Shown piece by piece: positions 17,233 through 29,014 of a DNA stretch of 64,000 bases. This DNA comes from CAWGHZ01 sp963822575 (lineage in GTDB: Bacteria; Pseudomonadota; Alphaproteobacteria; MPNO01; DASWLB01). The translations under genes were made by a program, and so were the position numbers. Every line of letters starts with the position of its first letter. Within the stretch, counting starts at the first letter, position 1. A model generated the notes under the pieces. The model was not told the DNA's origin. It made no database searches and worked only from the letters and a program-made list of their open reading frames with translations. The DNA is taken from the NCBI GenBank assembly GCA_963822575.1, contig CAWGHZ010000004.1:682001-746000 (forward strand). The letters run 5' to 3'.

Positions 17233-18573
17233 CTAGGACAGGCGGTTGAGCATTTCCTGGGTGATGAGGGTGATGCCCATCTCGTCGGTGCGGTAGAAGC
17301 GCCGCGCGTCCTCGGCCGGGTTCTCGCCCACCACGAGCCCGTCGGGCAGGTGGCAGCCGCGGTCGACGATCACCTTGTTGAGCCGCACATGTCGGCCGAT
17401 ATTGCAGTCGGGCAGCACGACGGCGTGGTCGAGGTACGAGAACGAGTTCACCCGCACGCGCGCGGACAGGAGCGACTGGCGGGTCGTCGCACCCGACACG
17501 ATGCAGCCGTTGGCGACCAGGCTGTTCACCGCCATGCCGCGCCGCCCGTCGGTGTCGTGCACGAACTTCGCCGGCGGCATCTGCTCCTGGTAGGTGAAGA
17601 TCGGCCACTCGGAATCGTACAGGTTGAGCGCGGGGTTGACGCGCGTCATGTCGATGTTGGCTTCCCAGTAGGCGTCGATCGAGCCCACGTCGCGCCAGTA
17701 CGGTTCGGCGCCCGGGTGCGAGTAGATGCAGCTCCGCTTGAAATGGTGGGCGAATACGCCTTGGCGCGGCACCAGATAGGGGATCAGGTCCTTGCCGAAA
17801 TCGTGCGTCGAGGATTCGTCCGCGGCGTCGCGCGCCAGCTCCTCGAACAGGAGCTTCGCGTCGAAGATGTAGATGCCCATGCTGACGAGCGACCGGTCGG
17901 GCGCGTCGATCATGCCGGGCGGGTCGGCCGGCTTCTCCAGGAACTCGAGGATGCGCCCCTCGGCGTCGGTCGCGACGCAGCCGAACGCGATCGCCTGGGC
18001 GCGCGGTACCTCGACGCAGCCCACGGTCACCTCGGCGCGCATGGCGATGTGGTCCGACAGCATCGCCGCGTAGTCCATCTTGTAGATGTGGTCGCCGGCG
18101 AGGATCAGCACGTATTCCGGGCTGTGCGCGGTGAGGATGTCGAGGTTCTGGCGCACCGCGTCGGTCGTGCCCTTGTACCAGGATTCGTCGTCGAGCCGCT
18201 GCTGCGCCGGGATCAGGTCGATGAATTCGTTGAACTCGCCGCGCAGGAACGACCAGCCGCGCTGCAGATGGCCGAGCAGCGAGTGCGCCTTGTACTGCGT
18301 CAGGACCGAGATGCGCCGGAAGCCCGAGTTGATGCAGTTCGACAAGGTGAAGTCGATGATGCGGTACTTGCCGCCGAAATAGACGGCGGGCTTGGCGCGA
18401 TAGTCGGTGAGGGCGCGCAGCCGCGAGCCGCGCCCGCCCGCCAGCACCAGCGCGATCGCGCGGCGCGGCGCCTGGCTGATCTCGCGCGGCTCGATGGCGC
18501 GCGCGCGGGGGCCCTGGCCGACGCGGATCGCGGCGAGGGAGGCGAGCTCGGCGTCGGGGCTATCGAAGGACAT
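17233..18573 (-). CDS. glgC: Glucose-1-phosphate adenylyltransferase
   Basis: 446 residues. It makes ADP-glucose from ATP and glucose-1-phosphate, the committed step of glycogen synthesis. The nucleotidyltransferase start ALVLAGGRGSRLRALTDYRA is followed by KPAVYFGGKYRIIDFTLSN, GTTDAVRQNL and WRDVGSIDAYWEAN. A C-terminal left-handed beta-helix completes it. The ATG at 18573 gives the standard length; the frame is open further upstream inside the GH63 gene and has no homology there. It sits between the GH63 gene (23-base gap) and glgA (10-base gap). Confidence 0.96.
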   Translation of the reverse strand: MSFDSPDAELASLAAIRVGQGPRARAIEPREISQAPRRAIALVLAGGRGSRLRALTDYRAKPAVYFGGKYRIIDFTLSNCINSGFRRISVLTQYKAHSLLGHLQRGWSFLRGEFNEFIDLIPAQQRLDDESWYKGTTDAVRQNLDILTAHSPEYVLILAGDHIYKMDYAAMLSDHIAMRAEVTVGCVEVPRAQAIAFGCVATDAEGRILEFLEKPADPPGMIDAPDRSLVSMGIYIFDAKLLFEELARDAADESSTHDFGKDLIPYLVPRQGVFAHHFKRSCIYSHPGAEPYWRDVGSIDAYWEANIDMTRVNPALNLYDSEWPIFTYQEQMPPAKFVHDTDGRRGMAVNSLVANGCIVSGATTRQSLLSARVRVNSFSYLDHAVVLPDCNIGRHVRLNKVIVDRGCHLPDGLVVGENPAEDARRFYRTDEMGITLITQEMLNRLS

Positions 18574-18596
18574 GGCCGCTATCGTCCTTGAACGCG

Positions 18597-21425
<2,829 letters not shown>

Positions 21426-21643
21426 GACGCGCGTACGCCACGGTGCCGGCGCCGGCCGGCCCGCGCCGGAATTGCGATCGCTGCACTTGTCTTCGGATCG
21501 ACGCCCCGCCCGCGCGACTAGACGCTTAGAGTGACATTACTCGCGCTACCCGGCAACCGTTCTCCCGCCGGCCGCAACACGACCTCCGGGCGCCAGTTTC
21601 CGGCGCCCGGGTTAACGCACTATGACGATCGGCCCGAAGCGAA

Positions 21644-21665
21644 GCGGCGGCCCGGAGGCCGCCGC
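21644..21665 (-). terminator. Hairpin after the peroxiredoxin gene
   Basis: A perfect 9-bp stem with a 4-base loop lies nine bases beyond the peroxiredoxin stop. A second 8-bp hairpin sits at 21587-21609. Neither has a convincing T-run, so these may be terminators that rely on stem strength or RNA-stability hairpins. The rest of the gap (21426-21673), upstream of the GH63 gene, shows no other clear signal. Confidence 0.4.
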
Positions 21666-21673
21666 CCGGGCTC

Positions 21674-22333
<660 letters not shown>

Positions 22334-22422
22334 TGTCTCCTCCTGCCCATCGCGGGCGATGAATTCGCGCGATTCCGCATGCGCCGCAGCCTCGCCCGCC
22401 CCCGCAGCGCGGCTGCTGAAAC

Positions 22423-22496
22423 TGGCTGGGGCGCCAGGATTCGAACCTGGGGTCGCGGGACCAAAACCCGCTGCCTTACCGCTTGGCTACGCCCCA
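22423..22496 (-). tRNA. tRNA-Gln (UUG anticodon)
   Basis: On the minus strand a complete cloverleaf can be drawn: acceptor TGGGGCG with CGCCCCA, anticodon stem GCGGG/CCCGC, loop TTTTGGT with anticodon TTG, and T-arm loop TTCGAAT. The CCA end (22423-22425) is encoded. It reads CAA, and CAG by wobble. No att-like duplication or integrase gene adjoins it. Confidence 0.93.
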
Positions 22497-22555
22497 CCGG
22501 CGGCGGAGAATAGGCCCGCGCCGAGGGACCGGCAAGGCGGGCCCCGCGGAAACAA

Positions 22556-22584
22556 TTCACCGGCCCACCGCTTCTTTGTATATA
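22556..22584 (+). promoter_or_regulatory. Candidate sigma-70-type promoter for the three-gene array
   Basis: TTCACC (22556-22561), a 17-base spacer and TATATA (22579-22584) lie 33 bases before the first ATG of the array, in an unusually AT-rich spot for this window. The ribosome-binding site GGGAGG lies at 22607-22612. This is a box match only. Confidence 0.42.
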
Positions 22585-22616
22585 TACGGACTTACTCGGC
22601 ACTACCGGGAGGACAT

Positions 22617-22868
22617 ATGGCTGCCCCCGCCAGTATGCCCTGGAGCGTCAAAGGCGTGAGCCTCGAGGCGCGCCTTGCGGCCAAGGCGTCGGCGCGCGCG
22701 GCCGGCCTGACGGTCGGCGAGTGGCTGTGCCAGGTGATTCGGGCCACGGCCGCCGCGGAAGACGCGGCGACGCCGGGCGACAGCCTGATCGAACGTGCGG
22801 TGGCGCGGCTCGAAGGCGAATTCGCCGGGCCGCAGACCGAGGCGACTCTTCCGGCCGGGAAGGGGTGA
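22617..22868 (+). CDS. Small protein with PodJ-like N-terminal motif (array gene 1)
   Basis: 83 residues. It is essentially the motif alone: MPWSVKGVSLEARLAAKASA, then AAGLTVGEWLCQVIRA, followed by a short acidic/amphipathic helix (SLIERAVARLEGEF). The same motif heads the next two genes. In PodJ-type polarity proteins and Sel1-repeat proteins of alphaproteobacteria a closely similar stretch (W-S-V-K-G-[IV]-x2-E-x-R-x2-A...G-x-W-L) is the N-terminal segment. No catalytic feature is present. Seven bases separate it from array gene 2. Confidence 0.68.
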   Translation: MAAPASMPWSVKGVSLEARLAAKASARAAGLTVGEWLCQVIRATAAAEDAATPGDSLIERAVARLEGEFAGPQTEATLPAGKG

Positions 22869-22875
22869 TCCGGCG

Positions 22876-23400
22876 ATGGCTGTTTCCGGCCCGTGGAGCG
22901 TGAAGGGCGTGGACCCGGAGACGCGCGAGGCGGCCAAGCTGGCCGCCCGGCGCGCCGGCCTGCCGCTTGGCGCTTGGCTCAGCCATGTCATCCGTGCCGC
23001 TGCCGTGACACAGTTGAAGAGCGCGCCCGAGCCGATACAAGGCCACGTCGCCGGCGACACCTGGCGCGCGCCGGCCGGCGACGGCGGGGCCGCGCCCCCG
23101 CCCGGCGGCGCCTCGGTGCCGGCCCCGACGATGCAGGCGCTGCTCGAAGGGTTGCAGCGTCTCTCGCAACGCGTCGAGCGGGCGGAAAAGAGCACGACCG
23201 AGGCGATCGCGCCGCTGACGGAACGGCTCGATGACCTGTCGGCGCGGGTGGAGGAGGTCAAGGCGCGTGGTGGCCCGGTGTCCACTGCGCCCGTGGAGCG
23301 GGCGGTCACCCGCATGGCTGAGCGGCTCGACCGCATCGAGTCGGAGACCAAGTCGAGCCGCAGCGGCCGGCGGCGGTTCTTCGGTCTGTTGCGCTCGTAG
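22876..23400 (+). CDS. Coiled-coil protein with PodJ-like N-terminal motif (array gene 2)
   Basis: 174 residues. Motif at residues 6-42 (GPWSVKGVDPETREAAKLAA, then RRAGLPLGAWLSHVIRAA). A Gly/Pro/Ala linker follows, then a heptad-rich helical region (about 85-165: LLEGLQRLSQRVERAEK, LTERLDDLSARVEEVK, RMAERLDRIESETK) ending in a basic tail (SGRRRFFGLLRS). No membrane segment or enzymatic motif. The coiled coil resembles the central part of PodJ-like scaffold proteins. It is probably co-translated with its neighbours (7- and 8-base gaps). Confidence 0.72.
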   Translation: MAVSGPWSVKGVDPETREAAKLAARRAGLPLGAWLSHVIRAAAVTQLKSAPEPIQGHVAGDTWRAPAGDGGAAPPPGGASVPAPTMQALLEGLQRLSQRVERAEKSTTEAIAPLTERLDDLSARVEEVKARGGPVSTAPVERAVTRMAERLDRIESETKSSRSGRRRFFGLLRS

Positions 23401-23408
23401 GAGGGCGC

Positions 23409-24761
23409 ATGTCCGGCCCGGGCCAGTGGGGCGTGAAGGGTGTCGACGCGGAGTCGCGCGCGAGCGCCCGCGTGGCCGCACAGCGGGCCGGCCTGACGCT
23501 CGGCGCCTGGATCGAGCGCGCGATCCGCCGCGCGACGGGGCTGCCCGAGGCCGATCTCTTGCCGGCGGCGGCGCCCGGCGGGTCCGAGCCTCCCGGCGAC
23601 GCGCCGCCGCCGCCGCTCGCCCCGTCTCCGGACGAGCGGCAGATCCCGTCGGACCTCGAGGACACGGCGCCCGCGCTCCCGCGCCGACCGATCCCCGGGC
23701 CCGGGCGCGGGCGGCGGATCGCCGCCGCGTCGGCCGGCGGCGCCGCCGTCCTGCTGCTCGTGGTCGGCGCCGGGGTCTGGTTCTATCAAGAGACCCTCCC
23801 GCCGTCCCGTCCGCCGCTTGCGGTGCAGGCTTCGCTGCCGGCGCCCGACGCAGCGCCGGCGCAGACGGTCGTGCCGGTTGTGCCGCCCCCGGCCAGTCCG
23901 CCGAACGGTACAACCGCCTCTCCGGCGCCATCCGACGCGGCACAACCGGCCGATGCCCTCCGGCATGCCGCGGAATCCGGCGATTTGCGGGCGCAGTACG
24001 ACCTCGCGGTACGGCTTGCTGCCGGTCGCGATATGCCCCGCGACGACGCCGCGGCGGCGCAATGGTTCGAGCGGGCGGCGGTGCGCGGGCTGGTGCAGGC
24101 GCAGTACAATCTGGGAGTCATGTATGATCGCGGCATCGGCGTCGTGCGCGACCCGAAGCTCGCCTTCTTCTGGTACGAGAGCGCGGCCGAGCAGGGCTAT
24201 GCCCGGGCGGAGCATAATCTCGCCGCAGCCTATGCCGACGGGCGCGGCACGCCGCGCGATCTGGCCGCGGCGGCACGCTGGTTCGAGCGGGCGGCGGCCT
24301 CGGGCCTCGCCCCGGCGCAATACGCCCTCGCCACCTTCTATGAGCGCGGCGAGGGCGTCGCGCGCGACCTCGCCCGCGCCCGCGCGCTCTACGGTGCCGC
24401 CGCCGCGCAGGGCGACGCCGACGCGGCGAAGCGGCTGGCCGCGCTGGAAGCGGGCAATGTCGGCGGCCTCGCGCCGACGGCGGGCTCGCCCGCCGTGGCG
24501 ACCCCGCCTGCCGCACCCGCGGCGCCGTCCCCGGCCGCCGCCGCCGGGCCGCCGTCGCGCACGACCGTCGCCGACATCCAGCGGCTGCTCAAGCGGCTCC
24601 GCTTCGAACCCGGCCCGGCGGACGGCGCGGTCGGGCCGCGCACGCGCGAGGCGATCGCCACCTACCAGCGCTTTGCCGGCCGACCCGAAACCGGCACGCC
24701 GAGCGACGCCCTGCTCGCCGAGCTCCGCGCCGTCGCCGCGGAGATGGGCCCGGGGAAGTGA
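23409..24761 (+). CDS. Sel1-repeat protein with PodJ-like motif, membrane helix and peptidoglycan-binding domain (array gene 3)
   Basis: 450 residues. Order: N-terminal motif (6-42, QWGVKGVDAESRASARVAAQ, then RAGLTLGAWIERAIRRA), Pro-rich linker, one membrane helix (about 103-126, IAAASAGGAAVLLLVVGAGVW), second linker, and about four Sel1 repeats (about 180-345, e.g. AQYNLGVMYDRGIGVVRDP). A C-terminal PG_binding_1 domain follows (about 385-443: IQRLLKRLRFEPGPADGAVG, RTREAIATYQ). The helix separates a cytoplasmic motif from a periplasmic Sel1/peptidoglycan part, the same topology as PodJ. Its stop lies one base from the convergent dehydrogenase gene. Confidence 0.85.
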   Translation: MSGPGQWGVKGVDAESRASARVAAQRAGLTLGAWIERAIRRATGLPEADLLPAAAPGGSEPPGDAPPPPLAPSPDERQIPSDLEDTAPALPRRPIPGPGRGRRIAAASAGGAAVLLLVVGAGVWFYQETLPPSRPPLAVQASLPAPDAAPAQTVVPVVPPPASPPNGTTASPAPSDAAQPADALRHAAESGDLRAQYDLAVRLAAGRDMPRDDAAAAQWFERAAVRGLVQAQYNLGVMYDRGIGVVRDPKLAFFWYESAAEQGYARAEHNLAAAYADGRGTPRDLAAAARWFERAAASGLAPAQYALATFYERGEGVARDLARARALYGAAAAQGDADAAKRLAALEAGNVGGLAPTAGSPAVATPPAAPAAPSPAAAAGPPSRTTVADIQRLLKRLRFEPGPADGAVGPRTREAIATYQRFAGRPETGTPSDALLAELRAVAAEMGPGK

Positions 24762-24762
24762 C

Positions 24763-25671
24763 TCAGCCCGCGCGGCGCTTGCCGGCGGAGGCGGACTCGG
24801 CCGCGATCACGGCGTCCATGACGGCGGCGTAGCTCTTGGGCAGGCCGCCCGGACGATCGGTCAGGCCGAGAGCGGCGATCCATTCCATCAGTTCGGCCGA
24901 GGCGATCGTGGTGCGCGGCGCGACGTCGATCTCCGCCAGCGTCTCGGCAACCTCGCGCATCTCGGCGGCCTGGCGCTTGGCGTGCAGCACCTTGCGCGGC
25001 GCGTAGTAGTCGGCGAGCTTGCGCCAGTCCTGCTCGGGAAAGGTGCCCTGGATGGAATCGAGCACGCGGTCGGCGACGCCGGCCTTGTGCGCGGCGAGCA
25101 GGCACTCGAACAGCACCGAGGTAAAGCCCTTCAGGAACACGCTGCGGATCATCTTGATCGCCGAGGCGTCGCCGATCCGCTCGCCGATCGCCTCAACGCG
25201 CATCCCGTAGGGGGCGAGCAGGGCCGCCAGCGCCTGCGCCTTCCGGCCGGCCAGCAGCATCGGCACCTTGTGGCCGTGCGGCGGGACGAGGTCCATGACC
25301 GCGGCCTCGACGAAATCCGCGCCCGAGGCCTCCACCGCCGCTGCCGCCTCGCGCTTCATGCCGGGCGAGGACGAGTTGATGTCCATGTAGATCTGGCCGG
25401 GCTTGAGATGCGGCGCCGCCGACTTGGCCGCCACCACCGTCTCCGAGCACACGACGGCCGACAGCACCACGTCAGCGCTGGCGACGGCCTCCGCCGGCGT
25501 GCGCGCGGCGGTCACGCCTTGCGCGCGCGCCTTCGCCTCGATCCTGCCCGCGGTCTTCGGATCCTCGATCAATATGTCGTAGCAGGCCGGCACGGTCGCG
25601 CCCGCGCCCTTGAGCCCTTGGGCGAGCAGCCCGCCCGCCTCGCCGAACCCGATGAAGGCGATGGTGGTCAT
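24763..25671 (-). CDS. NAD(P)-dependent oxidoreductase, 6PGDH-like (DUF1932)
   Basis: 302 residues. The Rossmann start TIAFIGFGEAGGLLAQGL is followed by VLSAVVCSETVVAAK and the substrate-loop region MDINSSSPGMKRE. The C-terminal DUF1932 helical domain carries SAIKMIRSVFLKGFTSVLFE. Relatives are beta-hydroxyacid or 6-phosphogluconate-type dehydrogenases. The ATG overlaps the TGA of the amidohydrolase gene upstream (ATGA), so it is the last gene of a coupled three-gene unit with the PDC-lactonase-like and PrpF-like genes. Its substrate is probably an intermediate or side product of that pathway (inference). Confidence 0.82.
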   Translation of the reverse strand: MTTIAFIGFGEAGGLLAQGLKGAGATVPACYDILIEDPKTAGRIEAKARAQGVTAARTPAEAVASADVVLSAVVCSETVVAAKSAAPHLKPGQIYMDINSSSPGMKREAAAAVEASGADFVEAAVMDLVPPHGHKVPMLLAGRKAQALAALLAPYGMRVEAIGERIGDASAIKMIRSVFLKGFTSVLFECLLAAHKAGVADRVLDSIQGTFPEQDWRKLADYYAPRKVLHAKRQAAEMREVAETLAEIDVAPRTTIASAELMEWIAALGLTDRPGGLPKSYAAVMDAVIAAESASAGKRRAG

Positions 25672-26543
25672 TGTCCGTCTCCGAAGCCGTAGAGCCGCGC
25701 CGGGTTGTCGACCAGGATGCGGTTGCGCATTGCCGCGTCGGGCGCGGCCAGCGCCAAGAGGTTCATCAGGTCTCCGTCGTTGGGCATGGTGCCCTCGATG
25801 TTCGGGTGCGGCCAGTCGGTGCCCCACAGCACGCGGTCGGGCGCGGCCTCGATCAGCGCCTGGGCGAACGGCACCGCGTCCTCGAAGGGAGGGCCCAGAG
25901 TGCTGATGCGCTCCGGCCCGCAGATCTTCACCCACACGTCCTCGTTCCGCACCAAATCGAGCAGGACGCGGAAGGTCGGGTGGGCGATGCCGTCGCCGGT
26001 CTTGGCGCGGCCCATATGGTCGATGACGACGGGCATGCCGAACTTGAGGATGGTCTCGGCGCTCGCAGCCAGATCCTCGCGCTCGAGATAGAGCACCAGA
26101 TGCCAGCCGAGCGGGCGCACCCGGTCGGCGATGCGCCTGACACGCGAGAAGTCGGGCGGGCCGGCCAGATGGCGGGCGAAAGAGAAGCGGATGCCGCGGA
26201 TGCCACCCTGGTCGAGCTCCTCCAGGTCGTTCGCCTTGAACGAGTCGTCGACGATGGCGACGCCGCGATATCGCCCGTTCGACCGCGCGATGGCGTCGAG
26301 CGTCGCCCGGTTGTCGGTACCGTGGCAGGTGGCCTGCACGATCACCGCGCGTTCGAGTCCCAGCACCGATTGCAGTTTCTGCAGCGCCTCGAACGGCGCA
26401 TCGGGCGGCGTGTAGGTCCGGTTTTCGGCGAAGGGGAACTTCGCCGCCGGCCCGAACACGTGGCAATGCGAATCGCAGGCGCCCGCCGGCGCGGCGAAGC
26501 TCGGCCGCTTGGTGTCCGGGTCCGGCCCCTGGCAGTACTTCAT
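25668..26543 (-). CDS. Amidohydrolase, 2-pyrone-4,6-dicarboxylate lactonase-like (LigI family)
   Basis: 291 residues. The metal motif CDSHCHVFGPAAKFPFAENR at the N-terminus is typical of the LigI-like amidohydrolase_2 group; it keeps the H-x-H and the FGP feature. VIDHMGRAK and VLWGTDWPHPN supply further active-site His and Asp. LigI opens 2-pyrone-4,6-dicarboxylate to 4-oxalomesaconate in lignin-type aromatic degradation. The adjacent PrpF/tautomerase gene acts on exactly that product, which supports the call. Start and stop both overlap neighbours by four bases. Confidence 0.8.
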   Translation of the reverse strand: MKYCQGPDPDTKRPSFAAPAGACDSHCHVFGPAAKFPFAENRTYTPPDAPFEALQKLQSVLGLERAVIVQATCHGTDNRATLDAIARSNGRYRGVAIVDDSFKANDLEELDQGGIRGIRFSFARHLAGPPDFSRVRRIADRVRPLGWHLVLYLEREDLAASAETILKFGMPVVIDHMGRAKTGDGIAHPTFRVLLDLVRNEDVWVKICGPERISTLGPPFEDAVPFAQALIEAAPDRVLWGTDWPHPNIEGTMPNDGDLMNLLALAAPDAAMRNRILVDNPARLYGFGDGQ

Positions 26544-27650
26544 TCCGCCGCCGCGCGCAGGGTGCGGCCCGCCCAGACGCGGGACGGCACCAGGATGTTG
26601 CCCTCGAACAGCCGCCGCGCGGTGCGCAGCAGCGCGGCCCGCTCGACCCTGGGCGCCGCTGCGGTGCCGCCGAGCTCGAGCGCGACCGAGAACTCGCCCG
26701 TCGGATGCTCGACCGACAGTGTCTTCCTGCTGCCGGGCGGCACCTGGGCAATGCCGTCGGCCGCCGAGCCGCGCAGGACGCAGGCGGTGCCTATGGTCAC
26801 GGCGGCCAGCACGCCGATCGTCGAATGGCAGACATGCGGGATGAAGCAGCGCGTCATCACCGCCCCACCCTGCCGAGGGGCCGCGACGAGGCACATCTTC
26901 GGCACGACGGCCTTTGTCACGTTGCCCAGGTTCATCATCGGCCCCGCCTTGAGGCGGATCGAACTCGATCTTCGCCTTGAGCTCCGCGTCGGCGTCGAGC
27001 TGGGCCTTGGTCTCGTACCCCGTGCGGCCCAGATCGGACGCGGCCATCACGACGACCGGCATGCCGTTGTCGATCAGCGTGCAGCCGATGCCGTCGATCG
27101 TGTCCTTGACGTTGCCGGTGGGCAGCAGCGCGCCGCAGGCCGAGCCCTCGGTATCGAGGAACGAGATCGGGATGGGCGCGGCGGTGCCGGGCACGCCGTC
27201 GATGCGCGCCGTACCTTCGTACTCGACCTGACCGCCCGGCGTCTTGACGGTCGCTTCCGCGCCCATCTCGGAATTGACCATGAAGATGCGCACGCGCGTC
27301 TCGTCGCCGGCGGGCTTCACCAGCCCCTGCTCGATGGCGAAGGGGCCGACGCCCGCCAGCATGTTGCCGCAGTTGGGCGTGACGTCGACCTTGGCCTCGT
27401 CGACCACCACCTGGGCGAACAGGTAATCCACGTCCATGCCAGGGCGGTTCGAGCGGCTGACGATCGCGACCTTCGAGGTGAGCGGGTCGGCGCCGCCCAC
27501 CCCGTCGATCTGGCGCTGATCGGGCGAGCCCATGGCGGCCAGCAGCACCGCGTCGCGCGTCGCCGTGTCCTCGGGGAGGTCGGTCGCCAGGAAATAGAGC
27601 CCCTTCGACGTGCCGCCGCGCATCATCACGGCCGGAATTCGCGTTTGCAT
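26540..27650 (-). CDS. 4-oxalomesaconate tautomerase-like PrpF protein (frameshifted in this sequence)
   Basis: About 369 residues once repaired. Frame 1 gives RIPAVMMRGGTSKGLYF to about residue 229 (AELKAKIEF); the second frame continues MMNLGNVTKAVVPKMCLVAA, then FIPHVCHSTIGVLAAV and VEHPTGEFSVALEL to the end. Removing one T from GAGTTC at 26961-26966 (minus strand) restores KIESIRLKAGPMMNLGNV, the standard family sequence. PrpF-fold enzymes shift double bonds; GalD/LigU members isomerise 4-oxalomesaconate. The unrepaired frame runs on out of frame through the amidohydrolase, which argues for a sequence error. ATGA overlap with the amidohydrolase gene. The GTG at 27656 is an alternative start. 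Confidence 0.83.
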
Positions 27651-27746
27651 CGTCACCTCGCAAGCGGGTTCGGGTGAGGTTCGCTGCCTCCATATTAGGG
27701 CGGATTCGCCCCTGACCCAAATCCGGAACCGAGGCGGACGGCGGGG

Positions 27747-28865
27747 CTACTCGCCCCACACCTCGCGGGCGGTCTCGACCACCAGGGCGAGTTTGCGGCG
27801 CTCCAGGTCCTCGCTGATCCGGTTGCCGGTGTGCGACGAGGCGAAACCGCATTGCGGCGAGAGGCAGAGGTCCTCGATGGCCACGAACTTCGCCGCATCG
27901 TCGATGCGGCGCTTCAAATCGTCCTTCGATTCGAGCGCGGCGGTTTTCGTCGAGATGAGCCCCAGTACCACCCTCTTGCCGCGCGGCATGAAGCGCAGCG
28001 GCTCGAACCCTCCAGCGCGGGCCGAGTCGTATTCGAGGAAGAACCCGTCGACGTCGAGCGTGTTGAAGGTCCGTTCGGCCACCGCCTCGTAGCCGCCCTG
28101 CGCCATCCACATGCTGTCGAAATTGCCGCGGCAGGTATGGATGGTGACGGTAAGCGAGGACGGGCGCTCCGCGATCAGCCGGTTGATGGTCTCGGCGTAG
28201 AAGCGCGGCAGCTCGTCAGGGTCCTCGCCGTCGCGCTTCACCTGGTCGCGAACGCCGGCATCGCAGAGGCACGCGAACGAGACATCGTCGAACTGCAGGT
28301 AGGTGCAGCCGGCGGCGACCAGGTCCGCGATCTCGGCGCGGTAGACCGCGACCATGTCGTCCCAGAATGCGTCAATGTCGGGATAGGCGGTGCGGTCCAC
28401 CACCTTGCGCCCGCCGCGCATGTGCAGGTAGGTGGGCGCCGGGATGCAGAGCTTTGCCGTGCGCGTGGTGTTCGTCTTGACGAAGGCGAAGTCGTCGACG
28501 GCGATGGGCTTGGGGCGGCGCACCTTGTCGCACACCACCAGCATCGAGGCGGTCTCGGCCCGCTCGCCGTCTTCGTTCTGGAACGACACCGCGTAGTTGG
28601 AATGTGTCGCGGCAACGCCCTCGATGCCCAGCAGGAAGTCCGTGTGCCACAAGGCGCGGCGGAACTCGCCATCGGTCACCGATTGCAGCCCGACCAATTC
28701 CTGCAGCTTGATGGCGTCCTTGATCGCCGCGTCCTCGACGGCGCGCAGCGCCGCAGGCGCGATCTCGCCCCGCGCAGCCTTGGCGCGCGCCTCGGCGACG
28801 GCGGTGGGACGCAGGAGGCTTCCGACATGATCCGCACGGAACGGCGGCCGACGTAGGGCGGTCAT
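27747..28865 (-). CDS. MetE-like cobalamin-independent methyltransferase domain protein
   Basis: 372 residues, equivalent to the C-terminal catalytic half of MetE alone. PFRADHVGSLLRP opens the barrel and SVTDGEFRRALWH follows. Zinc ligands are visible in HTCRGNFDSMW (H and C) and LCLSPQCGFASS (C). The N-terminal folate-binding half of MetE is missing, as in many catabolic relatives, so methyl donor and acceptor are uncertain. It lies 96 bases upstream of prpF on the same strand and may belong to the same catabolic operon. A role in handling methyl groups from methoxylated compounds is only a suggestion. Confidence 0.8.
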   Translation of the reverse strand: MTALRRPPFRADHVGSLLRPTAVAEARAKAARGEIAPAALRAVEDAAIKDAIKLQELVGLQSVTDGEFRRALWHTDFLLGIEGVAATHSNYAVSFQNEDGERAETASMLVVCDKVRRPKPIAVDDFAFVKTNTTRTAKLCIPAPTYLHMRGGRKVVDRTAYPDIDAFWDDMVAVYRAEIADLVAAGCTYLQFDDVSFACLCDAGVRDQVKRDGEDPDELPRFYAETINRLIAERPSSLTVTIHTCRGNFDSMWMAQGGYEAVAERTFNTLDVDGFFLEYDSARAGGFEPLRFMPRGKRVVLGLISTKTAALESKDDLKRRIDDAAKFVAIEDLCLSPQCGFASSHTGNRISEDLERRKLALVVETAREVWGE

Positions 28866-29014
28866 CTTGTTCTTTCGTGCTCGGCGGGGGCGTGCAGACG
28901 CCCGAGTGTCGGGCCGCGACGGCGTACGTGTCAACGGAATCGGCGGTGCGGCGTTTCCGGCTGCGTGCGGCGGCGGTTCGCGCTACTCTCCGGCGCCTAA
29001 ACGGAGGGGAGACC

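Noticed and set aside
22423..22616. Integrated element at tRNA-Gln
   Set aside because: No integrase, no direct repeat of the tRNA end and no composition change nearby.
26540..27650. prpF as a real pseudogene or a programmed frameshift
   Set aside because: The same GAGTTC signature breaks four other unrelated conserved genes, including pnp; a shared sequence artefact is simpler. No slippery site with a downstream structure was seen.
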